A stretch of 64,000 nt of DNA from Sphingomonas sp. IW22 (GTDB lineage: Bacteria; Pseudomonadota; Alphaproteobacteria; Sphingomonadales; Sphingomonadaceae). This document shows positions 17,895-27,745 of the stretch, one piece after another. The stretch lies in the NCBI RefSeq assembly GCF_041321155.1, contig NZ_JBGGWB010000001.1:1116001-1180000 (forward strand), read 5' to 3'. A program made the position numbers and the translations under genes. The notes beneath the pieces were generated by a model. It had not been told where the DNA came from, searched no databases, and saw only the letters and a list, made by a program, of their open reading frames with translations. Position 1 is the stretch's first letter; each line of letters starts with the position of its first letter.

Positions 17895-19436
17895 CGTGCC
17901 CGGCGGCTTGCTTGTATAGTCGTAGGTGACACGGTTGATGCCACGCACTTCGTTGATGATGCGGGTGGCGACGCGGGGGAGAAAGTCGCCGGGGAAGCTG
18001 AACGCCTCCGCGGTCATGCCGTCGGTGCTGGTGACCGCGCGCAGTGCCAGCACGTTGTCGTAAGTCCGACCGTCGCCCATGACCCCCACCGAGCGCACGG
18101 GCAGCAGCACGGCGAATGCCTGCCAGATCGCGTCGTACAGCCCGGCGTTGCGAATTTCCTCAAGATAGATGGCATCGGCCTTGCGCAGGATGTCGCAGCG
18201 TTCCTTGGTCACTTCGCCAGGAATACGGATAGCGAGGCCGGGTCCTGGGAACGGGTGCCGGCCGACAAAAATGTCGGGCAGGCCCAGTTCGCGGCCAAGG
18301 GCGCGCACTTCGTCCTTGAACAGCTCGCGCAGCGGCTCGACCAGTTTCATGTTCATGCGTTCGGGCAGGCCACCGACATTATGGTGACTCTTGATCGTCA
18401 CCGACGGACCGCCGGTGAAGCTGACGCTTTCGATCACATCTGGGTACAGCGTGCCCTGCGCCAGGAACTCGGCGCCGCCGATCTTGCGCGCTTCGTCCTC
18501 GAACACGTCGATGAAGGTCTTGCCGATGAACTTGCGCTTCGCCTCAGGATCGGTGACGCCTGCCAGACCCGACAGGAACAGCGTCTCGGCATTCACATGG
18601 ACGAGCGGGATGTTGTAGGCCCCGCGGAACAGGCTGACGACCTGATCGGCTTCACCCGCGCGCATCAGGCCGTGGTCGACGAAAACGCAGGTCAGCTGGT
18701 CGCCGATCGCTTCGTGGATCAGCACTGCCGCGACGGCCGAATCGACGCCGCCCGACAGGCCGCAGATGACGCGACCGCTGCCAACCTGTGCACGGATCTC
18801 TTCGATCTTGGCGGCGCGAAACTCGGCCATCGACCAGTCGCCGGGGCAGCCGCAGACATGTCGCACGAAATTGGCGAGCAGCCGGCCGCCATCGGGCGTG
18901 TGCACGACCTCCGGATGGAACTGCATCGCATAATAGCGACGCGTATCGTCGGCGATCACGGCAAAGGGCGCGCCGGGGCTGGCGGCAACGGGGCGGAAGC
19001 CTGGCGCCAGCGCCGTCACCTTGTCGCCGTGGCTCATCCAGACCTGATGGCTTTCGCGCTCGGCCCACAACCCGTCGAACAGCGCGCAGGCATCACCGAT
19101 CTCGATAAATGCGCGCCCGAATTCGCCCGAATCACCCGCCTGCACCGCGCCGCCCAGCTGATGCATCATCACCTGCTGCCCATAGCAGATGCCAAGGATC
19201 GGCAGGCCCGAATCGAAAATCGCCTGCGGCACGCGCGGGCTGCCATCATCCAGCACCGAAGCGGGGCTGCCCGACAGGATGATGCCGGCGGGCTTCATGC
19301 GTTCGAACGCCGCCTCTGCCGTGGTGAAGGGAGCGATTTCGGAATATACCCCCGCTTCCCGCACACGGCGCGCGATGAGCTGGGTGACCTGACTGCCGAA
19401 GTCGACGATGAGAATGGATTGCGACGGGGTCTGCAT
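17880..19436 (-). CDS. guaA: GMP synthase (glutamine-hydrolysing)
   Basis: Converts XMP to GMP with glutamine and ATP, the last step of guanine nucleotide synthesis, in the cytosol. The 518 aa are full length. The class I amidotransferase triad is visible: Cys84 (GICYGQQ), His174 and Glu176 (MQFHPEV). The ATP-pyrophosphatase P-loop SGGVDS is at 228-233. The C-terminal dimerisation domain ends in the conserved PPGTIEWE. The 3' end serves as the proposed insertion point of the neighbouring island, and the gene itself is intact. Confidence 0.97.
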   Translation of the reverse strand: MQTPSQSILIVDFGSQVTQLIARRVREAGVYSEIAPFTTAEAAFERMKPAGIILSGSPASVLDDGSPRVPQAIFDSGLPILGICYGQQVMMHQLGGAVQAGDSGEFGRAFIEIGDACALFDGLWAERESHQVWMSHGDKVTALAPGFRPVAASPGAPFAVIADDTRRYYAMQFHPEVVHTPDGGRLLANFVRHVCGCPGDWSMAEFRAAKIEEIRAQVGSGRVICGLSGGVDSAVAAVLIHEAIGDQLTCVFVDHGLMRAGEADQVVSLFRGAYNIPLVHVNAETLFLSGLAGVTDPEAKRKFIGKTFIDVFEDEARKIGGAEFLAQGTLYPDVIESVSFTGGPSVTIKSHHNVGGLPERMNMKLVEPLRELFKDEVRALGRELGLPDIFVGRHPFPGPGLAIRIPGEVTKERCDILRKADAIYLEEIRNAGLYDAIWQAFAVLLPVRSVGVMGDGRTYDNVLALRAVTSTDGMTAEAFSFPGDFLPRVATRIINEVRGINRVTYDYTSKPPGTIEWE

Positions 19437-19461
19437 TGCCGGGCTGTAGCCGCAGCGGGCG

Positions 19462-19493
19462 GCGGGGAAAAGAGCCTGAAGCCCCTTCCCCGC
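19462..19493 (-). terminator. Possible terminator after the prolyl oligopeptidase gene
   Basis: GCGGGGAA (19462-19469) and TTCCCCGC (19486-19493) form an 8-bp stem with a 16-base loop, starting eight bases beyond the peptidase stop. There is no clear U tract, so this is a weak call. It also lies just upstream of guaA. Confidence 0.35.
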
Positions 19494-19500
19494 ACGATCG

Positions 19501-21651
19501 TTATGGTGCCTTCACCTCAAGACCCGTCCACCTGGCCGCAAAGGCGTAAAGGTCGGCGGTTTCTTCGATGATCTTGTCGGTCGGCTTGCCGGAACCATGT
19601 CCCGCGCGCGTTTCGATGCGGACCAGATGCGGCTTGGGCCCGATGTCCGACGCCTGAAGCATCGCGGTATATTTGAACGTGTGCCCCGGCACCACGCGGT
19701 CGTCGGTATCCGCCGTCGTCGCCAGGATCGCCGGATAGGTCTTGCCCGACTGGACATTGTGATATGGCGAATAGGTGCGCAGGATTTTGAAATCCTCCGC
19801 CTTGGACGGATAGCCGTAATCGTCCACCCAGTAGCGCCCGGCAGTGAACCGGTCGAAACGCAGCATGTCCATGACGCCCACGGCAGGCAGCGCCGCAGCG
19901 AACAGGTCAGGACGCTGGTTGACGACAGCGCCCACCAAGAGGCCGCCGTTCGAGCCGCCCTGAACGGCCAGACCGTCCTTCTTCGTCACGCCCTGCGCGA
20001 TCAGATATTCGCCCGCCGCGATGAAGTCGTCGAACACATTCTGCTTGTTGGCAAGCCGTCCGCCATCGTGCCACGCCTTGCCATATTCGCCACCGCCGCG
20101 AATGTTGGCGAGCGCGAAGACACCGCCCTGCTCCAGCCAGGCGATCCGGGCCGATGAGAAAGCGGGAGTGTAGCTGATGTTGAACCCGCCATAGCCCCAC
20201 AGCACCGTCGGCGCCGGCCCGGTCACGTCCTTGCGCCGCACCACAAACATCGGCACCCGCGTGCCGTCCTTCGAATTGTAGAAACGCTGTTCGACGGCAT
20301 AGCGCGAAGGATCGAACGCGACCTTGGGCGTTGCCCACGCATCGGCGCGGTCAGCCTTTGCATCATAACGATAGATGGTTGTCGGCACGTTGAAGCTGGT
20401 GAAGGCGTAAAATGCCTCCGCATCGTCGGCATCGCCCGAGATGCCGGCGACCGTGCCGATGCCGGGCAGCGCGACCTTGCCGAGCATCTGGCCGTCAGGG
20501 GAATAGCGGCGCACCTCGCTTTTGGCGTCGACCAGATAGGACAGCACCAGTTCGCCTGCGATCGTCCGTGCGCTTTCCAGCACAGCCTGGTCCTGCGGCA
20601 CCACGTCGCGAATGGCGGACGGGTTGGCGATGTCCATCGCCACGACGCGCGAACGCGGCGCATCCTTGTTGGTCAGCCAATAGAATGTCGTGCCGCGATT
20701 GCCGGCATAGCTCCATTCATTCTCAAGCCCCGGAACCAGCTTGATCGGCTTTGCCCCCGGCGTCGTCAGGTCGATCAACGTGATCTCGTAACGATTGTCG
20801 GTGCCCTCGGTCGTCGTCACGACCAGATAGCGGCCATCGTCGCTGACTTCTGCAAAATGGCCGCGCCGTGGGGTTTCAGGCGTCGAATAAATTAGCTGAT
20901 CGGCGTCCTGCGCCGTGCCCAGCTTGTGGAAATAGACCGCCTGGTTTTCATTCAGCGCCTGAAACTGCTGTTCTGCCGCCGGTGCGGGGAAGCGCGAATA
21001 ATAGAAACCCGACCCGTCCTTGGCCCAAGCGAGGTTCGAGAACTTCACCCACTTGACCTCGTCGGGCAGCACCTTGCCGCTGTCGACGTCCAGCACGCGT
21101 ACCGTACGCCAGTCAGATCCGCCGTCCTGAATGCCGTAAGCAAGCCGCTTGCCATCCTGCGAAGGGGAATATTCGCTCAGCGCCGTCGCACCATCCTTCG
21201 ACCAGCCATTGGGGTCGATCAGCACGCGCCCCTCGCCGTTCAGGCTGTCGCGCACATACAGCACTGCCTGATTCTGAAGCCCCGAATTGCGACTGTAGAA
21301 ATAGCGGCCGCCCTTCTTCTCCGGCACCCCGAACCGCTCATAATCGAACAGTTCGGTCAGACGTGCCTTGAACGCCGCGCGCCCCGGCAACGTGGCCAGA
21401 TAGGCGTCGGTCACTTCATTCTGGGCGGTAACCCAAGCAGCGACCTTGGGATCGTTGCGAACGTCGTTTTCAAGCCAGCGATAGGGATCAGCGATCTTCT
21501 GGCCGAACAGTTCGTCGGTCACGCGGACCTTTTCGGTTTCGGGATATGCAATGGGGGCGGCCACGGTGTTGCGCGTCTCCGTCTTGGGATCGTCCATGGC
21601 ATGGATGGGGGCCGCAAACAGCAGCGGCAAGAGGGCAAGCGCGCGACGCAT
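19501..21651 (-). CDS. Prolyl oligopeptidase family serine peptidase, secreted
   Basis: A 716-aa S9A-family peptidase that cleaves short peptides after proline. Residues 1-20 ([18 protein letters not shown]) are a signal peptide, so the enzyme is probably periplasmic. A beta-propeller follows (about 50-430), then the alpha/beta-hydrolase domain with nucleophile Ser567 (GGSNGG), the Asp in ADTDDRVVP and the His in [11 protein letters not shown] at 21651 was chosen because it places the signal peptide first; the upstream 21 codons of the ORF overlap the ribosomal terminator. It follows the ribosomal cluster on the same strand as a separate unit. Confidence 0.93.
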   Translation of the reverse strand: MRRALALLPLLFAAPIHAMDDPKTETRNTVAAPIAYPETEKVRVTDELFGQKIADPYRWLENDVRNDPKVAAWVTAQNEVTDAYLATLPGRAAFKARLTELFDYERFGVPEKKGGRYFYSRNSGLQNQAVLYVRDSLNGEGRVLIDPNGWSKDGATALSEYSPSQDGKRLAYGIQDGGSDWRTVRVLDVDSGKVLPDEVKWVKFSNLAWAKDGSGFYYSRFPAPAAEQQFQALNENQAVYFHKLGTAQDADQLIYSTPETPRRGHFAEVSDDGRYLVVTTTEGTDNRYEITLIDLTTPGAKPIKLVPGLENEWSYAGNRGTTFYWLTNKDAPRSRVVAMDIANPSAIRDVVPQDQAVLESARTIAGELVLSYLVDAKSEVRRYSPDGQMLGKVALPGIGTVAGISGDADDAEAFYAFTSFNVPTTIYRYDAKADRADAWATPKVAFDPSRYAVEQRFYNSKDGTRVPMFVVRRKDVTGPAPTVLWGYGGFNISYTPAFSSARIAWLEQGGVFALANIRGGGEYGKAWHDGGRLANKQNVFDDFIAAGEYLIAQGVTKKDGLAVQGGSNGGLLVGAVVNQRPDLFAAALPAVGVMDMLRFDRFTAGRYWVDDYGYPSKAEDFKILRTYSPYHNVQSGKTYPAILATTADTDDRVVPGHTFKYTAMLQASDIGPKPHLVRIETRAGHGSGKPTDKIIEETADLYAFAARWTGLEVKAP

Positions 21652-21677
21652 CGAAACTGGTCTCCGATGAAACGAGA

Positions 21678-21706
21678 AAGGCCGCACCCTGACGGGATGC
21701 GGCCTT
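21678..21706 (-). terminator. Rho-independent terminator of the alpha operon
   Basis: AAGGCCGCA and TGCGGCCTT form a perfect 9-bp stem with an 11-base loop, 29 bases after the rplQ stop. On the minus strand it is followed by TCTCGTTT. It would end transcription of the ribosomal cluster before the peptidase gene. Confidence 0.75.
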
Positions 21707-21735
21707 CCTTGCAAGCATCGGTGTCGAACGAGCGA

Positions 21736-22158
21736 TCAGGCCGCTTCGTCGAAATCCTCTTCGGTCATCACCGGGCCCGAATCCTGACCCTTGGCCGACA
21801 CGTCGCGATCAACAAATTCGATGATCGCCATTGGCGCCGCGTCCGAAGCGCGAGGACCGGCCTTGATGATGCGGGTGTAACCGCCGTTACGATCGGCATA
21901 GCGCGCGGCCAGAACGTCGAACAACTTCACCAGCTGCGCATCGTCCAGCAGACGAGCATGGGCCAGACGACGGTTCGACAACCCACCCTTCTTGGCCAGC
22001 GTCACCAGCTTTTCGACATAGGGACGAAGTTCCTTCGCCTTGGCAACGGTCGTGGTGATCTGCTCGTGCTTGATGAGTGCCGCCGACATGTTGCGGAACA
22101 GCGCGGTCCGATGGGCCGAGGTACGCTGCAGCTTACGGCCACCATATTTATGACGCAT
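21736..22158 (-). CDS. rplQ: 50S ribosomal protein L17
   Basis: L17, 140 aa, a 23S rRNA-binding protein at the exit-tunnel side of the large subunit. The N-terminus [20 protein letters not shown] is the family signature, followed by the core [22 protein letters not shown]. It has a short acidic C-terminal tail ending in EEDFDEAA. Last gene of the ribosomal cluster, 220 bp after rpoA and followed by a strong terminator. Confidence 0.97.
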   Translation of the reverse strand: MRHKYGGRKLQRTSAHRTALFRNMSAALIKHEQITTTVAKAKELRPYVEKLVTLAKKGGLSNRRLAHARLLDDAQLVKLFDVLAARYADRNGGYTRIIKAGPRASDAAPMAIIEFVDRDVSAKGQDSGPVMTEEDFDEAA

Positions 22159-22378
22159 GTGATCTTCCTTCTTCGTTCGTCAGGGGGCCGTCTTACGGAA
22201 CCCCGAGCCAGGTGGCCGTCTCAGGCCGCCACCCTTCGCCTTCTTCAACCGCGCTCCAGCCCGCTGAGGCTACGGAGTGTCACGGCCCGGCAAAGCCGCA
22301 TCGTCGAACGGGTCGCCACGCCGACCCGCCGGCCGGGCTGCCACCGTCTCGCGGGAAGCAACGCTACCCGCGTACGGC

Positions 22379-23446
22379 TCAGCCCATGATTTCCTGTTCG
22401 AGCTTCTTGGCCATTTCCTCGATATTCTCGGGCGGCCAGCCCGGTATTTCCATACCAAGGCGCAGACCCATGCCCGACAGCACTTCCTTGATCTCGTTGA
22501 GCGACTTGCGGCCGAAATTCGGCGTGCGCAGCATCTCCGCCTCGGTCTTCTGAACCAAATCGCCGATATAGATGATGTTGTCGTTCTTGAGGCAGTTGGC
22601 CGAACGGACCGAAAGCTCCAGCTCGTCCACCTTCTTGAGGAGGTTGCGGTTGATCGCGGCGGTATCGCCCGGCGCTTCGGCTGCGGGTGCCGCGATGCCG
22701 CCCGTGGCAACCGGGGCGGCGCGGGTCATCGCCGAATCGTCGAAGTGGACGAACAGCGACAGCTGGTCCTGAAGGATCCGCGCCGCATAAGCGAGCGCGT
22801 CGTCCGGGCTGACGGTGCCATCGGTTTCAACCGTGAGCGTCAGCTTGTCGTAATCCAGCTCCTGCCCGACGCGGGTGTTCTCGACCTTGTAGCTGACCTG
22901 ACGGACCGGCGAATACAGCGCGTCGACCGGGATAAGACCGATCGGCGCATCAGCCGGACGGTTGGCCGTGGCAGGGACATAGCCCTTGCCCGTGTCGGCG
23001 GTCAGTTCCATGTTCAGCGTCGCGCCGTCATCCAGATGGCACAGCACGAGTTCGGGGTTCATCACCTCGATATCGCCCGACACAGCGATGTCGCCAGCCT
23101 TGACCTCTGCCGGACCGGTGGCCGACAGCTGAAGCCGCTTCGGACCTTCGCCCTGCATGCGGATGGCGATCTGTTTGACGTTGAGCACGATGTCGGTGAC
23201 GTCTTCGCGAACACCCGTCAGCGAGCTGAACTCGTGCAGGACGTTCTCGATCTTGATCGACGTGACGGCGGCACCCTGAAGCGACGACAGCAGCACGCGG
23301 CGCAGCGCGTTCCCGAGCGTCAGGCCGAAGCCACGCTCCAGCGGCTCGGCAACGAACGTCGCCTTCCGCTTAGAATCGCCGCCCGACTTCTTTTCGAGGC
23401 CATTGGGCTTCTTGAGTTCCTGCCAGTTCTTTGCGTTGACAGACAC
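22379..23446 (-). CDS. rpoA: RNA polymerase alpha subunit
   Basis: The 355-aa alpha subunit nucleates RNA polymerase assembly. The N-terminal domain has the [20 protein letters not shown] signature, and the C-terminal domain carries the promoter/activator-binding helices ([22 protein letters not shown]). The GTG at 23446 was chosen because AGGGGA lies six bases upstream and the protein then begins [14 protein letters not shown], as expected for sphingomonads. The extra codons to 23518 have no homology. It lies between rpsK and rplQ as in most bacteria. Confidence 0.96.
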   Translation of the reverse strand: MSVNAKNWQELKKPNGLEKKSGGDSKRKATFVAEPLERGFGLTLGNALRRVLLSSLQGAAVTSIKIENVLHEFSSLTGVREDVTDIVLNVKQIAIRMQGEGPKRLQLSATGPAEVKAGDIAVSGDIEVMNPELVLCHLDDGATLNMELTADTGKGYVPATANRPADAPIGLIPVDALYSPVRQVSYKVENTRVGQELDYDKLTLTVETDGTVSPDDALAYAARILQDQLSLFVHFDDSAMTRAAPVATGGIAAPAAEAPGDTAAINRNLLKKVDELELSVRSANCLKNDNIIYIGDLVQKTEAEMLRTPNFGRKSLNEIKEVLSGMGLRLGMEIPGWPPENIEEMAKKLEQEIMG

Positions 23447-23553
23447 GGGCTTCCCCTGAGTTGGGCGGGAACGGGGCGCTTCCCGCCGAAACGCGGCGTC
23501 GCGCGACGGCACGGGCACGAAGCCACGGGCCGCCGCGCGACACGATAATCAAA

Positions 23554-23943
23554 TCAGACGCGACGACGCTTCGACGGACGGACGCCGTTGTGCGGGATCG
23601 AAGTCACGTCGCGGATCGACGTGATCTGGAACCCGACCGCCTGCAGCGCGCGAAGCGCCGACTCGCGACCCGAACCCGGACCCTTTACCTCGACTTCCAG
23701 TGTGCGAACGCCGTGCTCGGCAGCCTTGCGGCCCGCATCCTCTGCTGCGACCTGCGCTGCATAGGGGGTCGACTTGCGGCTGCCCTTGAAGCCCATCATG
23801 CCTGCCGAGGACCACGAAATCGCATTGCCCTGGGCGTCGGTGATGGTGATCATGGTGTTGTTGAAGCTGGCGTTCACATGCGCGACGCCGGCGGTGATGT
23901 TCTTGCGCTCGCGACGGCGAAGGCGCTGCGGTGCTTGTGCCAT
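23554..23943 (-). CDS. rpsK: 30S ribosomal protein S11
   Basis: S11, 129 aa, lines the platform of the small subunit near the mRNA exit. Family blocks are present: [38 protein letters not shown], and the basic C-terminus [14 protein letters not shown]. It lies 106 bp downstream of rpsM and 107 bp upstream of the rpoA start. Confidence 0.98.
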   Translation of the reverse strand: MAQAPQRLRRRERKNITAGVAHVNASFNNTMITITDAQGNAISWSSAGMMGFKGSRKSTPYAAQVAAEDAGRKAAEHGVRTLEVEVKGPGSGRESALRALQAVGFQITSIRDVTSIPHNGVRPSKRRRV

Positions 23944-24049
23944 TGGATTGCTATCCTGACCTTAGTATCGTGATGCAGGGGCCGGCGGGCTGTCCGCCAC
24001 ACGCCCGCCCCGGCGGATAAGAAGCATGATCGGCCCCGAAGGACCGAAA

Positions 24050-24418
24050 TTACTTCTTCTTACCCGCGATCGGCTTCGCCTTGCCCTTCCGGGTGCGCGC
24101 GTTGGTGTGCGTGCGCTGACCGCGGACCGGGAGGCCCTTGCGGTGACGCAAGCCGCGATAGCAAGCCAGGTCCATCAGGCGCTTGATGTTCATCGCGGTC
24201 TCGCGACGAAGATCACCCTCGACGGTGTAACCAGCGTCAATCGCCTCGCGAATCTGAAGCACTTCCTGGTCGGACAGGTCCTGCACGCGACGTTCCGCCG
24301 CGATCGCCAGCTTCTCGGTGATTTCCTTGGCCTTGGCCGGACCGATGCCGTGGATATACTGAAGCGCGATAACGACGCGCTTGTTGGTCGGGATGTTGAC
24401 ACCCGCAATACGAGCCAT
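24050..24418 (-). CDS. rpsM: 30S ribosomal protein S13
   Basis: S13, 122 aa, contacts the P-site tRNA and the large subunit through intersubunit bridges. It begins [20 protein letters not shown], contains the helix-hairpin-helix region and the conserved [19 protein letters not shown], and ends in a lysine-rich tail. It heads the alpha operon, 240 bp after adk. The gap contains a hairpin and a promoter. There is no rpmJ gene between adk and rpsM. Confidence 0.98.
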   Translation of the reverse strand: MARIAGVNIPTNKRVVIALQYIHGIGPAKAKEITEKLAIAAERRVQDLSDQEVLQIREAIDAGYTVEGDLRRETAMNIKRLMDLACYRGLRHRKGLPVRGQRTHTNARTRKGKAKPIAGKKK

Positions 24419-24551
24419 GAACTTTTTTCTCCCAGCTCCACAACGAACGGCATGGCAGCACGCCCGTCATCTCTTCGCGTTGGCCCGAAACGCACGACAG
24501 CGGCAGTCGCGATTCGCGCCGCCGGTCCACCGCAGTTTCGGAAGTCGCGTC

Positions 24552-24599
24552 AGTTAGGGCGAGCCGCGGCGCCTGTCAAGCGAGTCGCGCGCTGTCAAG
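24552..24599 (-). promoter_or_regulatory. Tandem CTTGACA promoter elements for rpsM-rpsK-rpoA-rplQ
   Basis: On the minus strand CTTGACA occurs twice, at 24599-24593 and 24580-24574, 19 bp apart. The second is followed 16 bp later by CTAACT (24557-24552), a plausible -10. It lies about 140 bp before the rpsM ATG. The duplicated -35 could give two overlapping promoters or be a decayed copy. Confidence 0.5.
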
Positions 24600-24622
24600 C
24601 GCAAAGGCGTGGAACAAAGTGC

Positions 24623-24649
24623 AGGATGGCGCGTGCTTCGCGCGCATCC
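24623..24649 (-). terminator. Possible terminator after adk
   Basis: GGATGGCGCG and CGCGCATCC can pair with one bulge about ten bases after the adk stop, upstream of the rpsM promoter. A short T-rich stretch (CTTTGTT) follows on the minus strand. This suggests that rpsM-rplQ is transcribed separately. Confidence 0.4.
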
Positions 24650-24658
24650 CGCCGCCCG

Positions 24659-25312
24659 TCAGCCGCGACCGTCAAGGATTGTCTCAATCGCCGCCGTCAC
24701 ATGTGCGATGTCCGCCATGCCGTCGATCCGCTTCACCAAGCCTTTGGCCTCATAATGGGGCAGGATAGGCGCGGTCTTGGCGCGATATTCGGCCATGCGG
24801 GTGCGAACCGTCTCCGCATTGTCGTCGGGACGACGCTTGAACTCAGTCGATCCGCACACGTCGCAGACCCCGGCAACCGCTGGCTGCTTGAACTGATCGT
24901 GATATCCCTCGCCGCACTGGGCGCAGGTGAAGCGGCCGGTGATCCGCTCGACCAGCGCATCTTCGTCGACGACCAGCTCGATCACATAGTCGAGCTTCCG
25001 CCCGCGCGCCTCGAGCAGTTCGTCCAGCGACGCCGCCTGCGCCGCCGTGCGCGGGTATCCGTCGAAGATCAGCCCTGGCCCAGCGCCCAGTTCATCGAGC
25101 CGTTCGCCGATGATGCCCGACACGATCTCATCCGATACCAGCTGGCCCGCTTCCATAACGGCCTTGGCCTGCAAGCCTGTTGGCGTACCCGCCTTGACCG
25201 CGGCGCGCAGCATGTCACCCGTCGACAGTTGCACCATGCCGCGCTCCGCAACCAGGCGGCTCGCCTGGGTGCCCTTGCCCGCGCCGGGCGGGCCTAGAAG
25301 GATGATGTCCAT
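24659..25312 (-). CDS. adk: Adenylate kinase
   Basis: Interconverts ATP + AMP and 2 ADP in the cytosol. The 217-aa protein starts MDIILLGPPGAGKGTQ (P-loop 7-15), carries the AMP-binding FDGYPR block, and has a zinc-type lid with Cys130, Cys133, Cys150 and Cys153. The ATG at 25312 was chosen because it gives the standard N-terminus; the ORF's eight extra codons do not fit. It follows secY by 27 bp, the usual arrangement in spc operons. Confidence 0.97.
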   Translation of the reverse strand: MDIILLGPPGAGKGTQASRLVAERGMVQLSTGDMLRAAVKAGTPTGLQAKAVMEAGQLVSDEIVSGIIGERLDELGAGPGLIFDGYPRTAAQAASLDELLEARGRKLDYVIELVVDEDALVERITGRFTCAQCGEGYHDQFKQPAVAGVCDVCGSTEFKRRPDDNAETVRTRMAEYRAKTAPILPHYEAKGLVKRIDGMADIAHVTAAIETILDGRG

Positions 25313-25339
25313 CGTTACCCCCTCCAATACACGCACGCC

Positions 25340-26713
25340 TTAGTGGCGCGCGCGGCCGCCCTTCAGCTTGGCCTTTTTGATCAGGTCGCCATATTGATGC
25401 GCCAGCAGGTGCGACTGAATCTGCGTCACCGTGTCCATGGTTACGTTGACGACGATCAGCAGGCTAGTCCCACCAAGGTAGAAGGGAATGCTGAGCGCCG
25501 ACACCAGATATTCCGGCAGCAGGCAGATGATCGTCAAATAGGCCGCGCCGATCACCGTGATACGGGTCAGCACATAATCGAAATACGCCTCGGTATTCTT
25601 GCCGGGACGGATGCCGGGAATGAAGCCGCCATAGCGCTTCAGGTTCTCGGCGGTCTCTTCCGGATTGAAGACGACGGCGGTGTAGAAGAACGAGAAGAAG
25701 ATGATGCCCGCGGCATAGAGCGCCATGTAAACCGGGCTGCCATGCGTCAGATACTGGTTCAGCCCGATCATCGCATCGTTCCACCAGCCACCATTGGCCG
25801 CTGAAACGCTCTGGCCAGCGAACTGGCTGATCGTCAGCGGCATCAGCAGCAGCGACGAGGCAAAGATCGGGGGAATCACGCCCGCGGTGTTGATCTTGAG
25901 CGGCAGGTGGCTGCGCTCGGCCTGGACGCCGCGCGCGGTCTGACGCTTGGGATACTGGATCAGGATGCGGCGCTGGGCGCGCTCCATGAAACAGATGAAC
26001 AGGACAAGGGCCGCCACCGCGACAATAATGCCAACCAGACGAACGGGATCGACCGTCCCGGTGCGGCTGCCCTCGAACAACTGGACCAGCGTTGTCGGCA
26101 GATGCGCGACGATGCCGGCCATGATGATCAGCGAAATGCCGTTGCCGATGCCCCGGCTGGTGATCTGCTCACCCAGCCACATCAGGAACATGGTGCCGCC
26201 GATCAGCGAGATAACCGCACCAACCCGGAACAGCATGCCCGGCTCGACCACAGCCTGCGCACCGGCCGAAGCGCCGAACGCTTCAAGGCCGACGGCGATA
26301 AACCAACCCTGGATCGCGGTCAGCGCGACGGTGCCGTAGCGGGTATACTGGTTCAGCCGCTTGCGACCGCTCTCCCCTTCCTTCTTGATCGCCGCGAGCT
26401 GCGGCGACAGGGATGTCGCGAGCTGAACGACGATCGACGCGGTGATATAGGGCATGACGCCCAGCGCGATGATCGACATCCGCTCAAGCGCACCGCCCGA
26501 GAAGGTGTTGAAGAAATCCATGACGCCGCCCTGCGTCTGCTGCGCCAGCAGGTTGAGCTGAGTCGGGTCGACACCCGGCAGCGGTACATAGCTCAGCATG
26601 CGGAAGATGATGAGCGCGCCCAGCGTGAACCAGAGCCGCTTCTTCAACTCGGTCGCCTTGCCGAATTTCGACAGGCTGATGCTGGTAGCAAGATTGTCGG
26701 CTGCGGATGCCAT
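25340..26713 (-). CDS. secY: Preprotein translocase subunit SecY
   Basis: SecY forms the protein-conducting channel of the inner membrane with SecE and SecG. The 457-aa protein has ten predicted membrane segments and the signatures YVPLPGVD in the first periplasmic loop, GIGNGISLIIMAGI, and the GFIPGIRPGKNTE segment before TM8. It lies between rplO and adk. A hairpin with a T tract separates it from rplO, and a 192-bp gap leaves room for its own promoter. Confidence 0.97.
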   Translation of the reverse strand: MASAADNLATSISLSKFGKATELKKRLWFTLGALIIFRMLSYVPLPGVDPTQLNLLAQQTQGGVMDFFNTFSGGALERMSIIALGVMPYITASIVVQLATSLSPQLAAIKKEGESGRKRLNQYTRYGTVALTAIQGWFIAVGLEAFGASAGAQAVVEPGMLFRVGAVISLIGGTMFLMWLGEQITSRGIGNGISLIIMAGIVAHLPTTLVQLFEGSRTGTVDPVRLVGIIVAVAALVLFICFMERAQRRILIQYPKRQTARGVQAERSHLPLKINTAGVIPPIFASSLLLMPLTISQFAGQSVSAANGGWWNDAMIGLNQYLTHGSPVYMALYAAGIIFFSFFYTAVVFNPEETAENLKRYGGFIPGIRPGKNTEAYFDYVLTRITVIGAAYLTIICLLPEYLVSALSIPFYLGGTSLLIVVNVTMDTVTQIQSHLLAHQYGDLIKKAKLKGGRARH

Positions 26714-26869
26714 GTCGTCGTCTGTCCCGGAAATCAGTGCGGGCGGAACTATCGCCCACGTCGGACGTGCATATAAGCGGTAGGGCGGCGATGTCTAATG
26801 CGCGGATGGGCAATCGACCCGCGAACGCGCGCCCGGCCAACCGCCATCGAACCGGCGGAATGGCAAAAG

Positions 26870-26898
26870 GGGGAAGGCACCGTCCCGGCACCCTCCCC
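26870..26898 (-). terminator. Terminator-like hairpin between rplO and secY
   Basis: On the minus strand GGGGAGGGTGCC pairs with GGTGCCTTCCCC (12 bp counting three G-U pairs) around a GGGAC loop. It is followed by CTTTTG and starts seven bases after the rplO stop. It could end or attenuate transcription inside the spc operon. Confidence 0.6.
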
Positions 26899-26905
26899 GC
26901 TTGCG

Positions 26906-27457
26906 TCAGGCCTTGGCCTTCTGCTTGGCGTCCTTGTCGGCCAGGCGCTCGGCGCGGGCCTTGCCCTTCTTCGCCGCCGCCTTTTCGGCTGCCGGAACAA
27001 CCTCGATCACTTCGACCGAACCGCCGGCCTTTTCAATAGCCTCACGCGCGCCCTTCGACACGCCGGCAACCTTCAGGTTCAGCTTGGCGGTCAGTTCGCC
27101 CTTGCCCAGCACGCGCACGCCGTCGGTACCGCCGCGCGTCAGACCGGCTGCGTTCAGCGCCGCCTGGTCCAGCGTCGCGCCGGTGTCCAGCTTGCCCGCA
27201 TCGACCGCCTTCTGCAGCGCGCCGAGATTGATCTCGGCATAGTCCTTGGCGAACGGGTTGTTGAAGCCGCGCTTCGGCAGACGCATGTGGAGCGGCATCT
27301 GACCGCCCTCAAAGCCGTTGATTGCGACGCCCGAGCGCGCCTTCGCACCCTTCTGACCGCGACCGGCAGTCTTGCCCAGGCCCGAGCCGATGCCACGGCC
27401 GACGCGCACGCGCTCCTTGCGGGCGCCCTTGTTGTCGCGGATGTCGTTCAGTTTCAT
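26906..27457 (-). CDS. rplO: 50S ribosomal protein L15
   Basis: L15, 183 aa, binds 23S rRNA late in assembly. It starts [14 protein letters not shown], has the Gly-rich [24 protein letters not shown] block, and extends about 35 residues beyond the usual end with a Lys/Ala-rich tail ([22 protein letters not shown]). The ATG at 27457 matches the family start; the GTG at 27466 would add three residues. A strong hairpin precedes it. Confidence 0.96.
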   Translation of the reverse strand: MKLNDIRDNKGARKERVRVGRGIGSGLGKTAGRGQKGAKARSGVAINGFEGGQMPLHMRLPKRGFNNPFAKDYAEINLGALQKAVDAGKLDTGATLDQAALNAAGLTRGGTDGVRVLGKGELTAKLNLKVAGVSKGAREAIEKAGGSVEVIEVVPAAEKAAAKKGKARAERLADKDAKQKAKA

Positions 27458-27512
27458 GTCTTGCACTCGCTTTCGCTATGTTCGCGCCAAAAAAGACGGA
27501 TGGTTCAAATCA

Positions 27513-27537
27513 GGAAGGGGGCCGTTAGCCCCCTTCC
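27513..27537 (-). terminator. Perfect hairpin between rpmD and rplO
   Basis: GGAAGGGGGC and GCCCCCTTCC form a perfect 10-bp stem with a 5-base loop in the 106-bp gap after rpmD. No U tract follows on the minus strand, so it may be an RNA-processing or regulatory hairpin and not a terminator. Confidence 0.5.
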
Positions 27538-27563
27538 CTCATTCTGTCATGTCAAATCGAGGA

Positions 27564-27740
27564 TCAGTCCTCGACCGACACCATGTGATGCACCTTCTGG
27601 ATCATGCCGCGCACCGCAGGGGTGTCTTCCAGCTCGACCGTCTTGTGCATCTTGTTGAGGCCCAGGCCGACCAGCGTCGCGCGCTGGTCCTTGGTCCGGC
27701 GGATGGGCGAACCCGTCTGCGTCACCTTGATCGTCGCCAT
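27564..27740 (-). CDS. rpmD: 50S ribosomal protein L30
   Basis: L30, 58 aa, is a small 23S rRNA-binding protein. The translation begins [15 protein letters not shown], continues with the family motif [23 protein letters not shown] (split here into its recognisable halves [15 protein letters not shown] and TVELEDTP), and ends [14 protein letters not shown]. The gene is five bases after rpsE. It was found by its context and the ATG at 27740. Confidence 0.97.
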   Translation of the reverse strand: MATIKVTQTGSPIRRTKDQRATLVGLGLNKMHKTVELEDTPAVRGMIQKVHHMVSVED

Positions 27741-27745
27741 GGGAT

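Noticed and set aside
17649..19571. 640-aa plus-strand ORF opposite guaA
   Set aside because: It is antisense to an intact guaA for most of its length, has no motif, and such ORFs are common in high-GC codon usage.
24419..24658. rpmJ (L36) gene between adk and rpsM
   Set aside because: Looked for because some spc operons have it here; no short Cys-containing L36-like frame was found.
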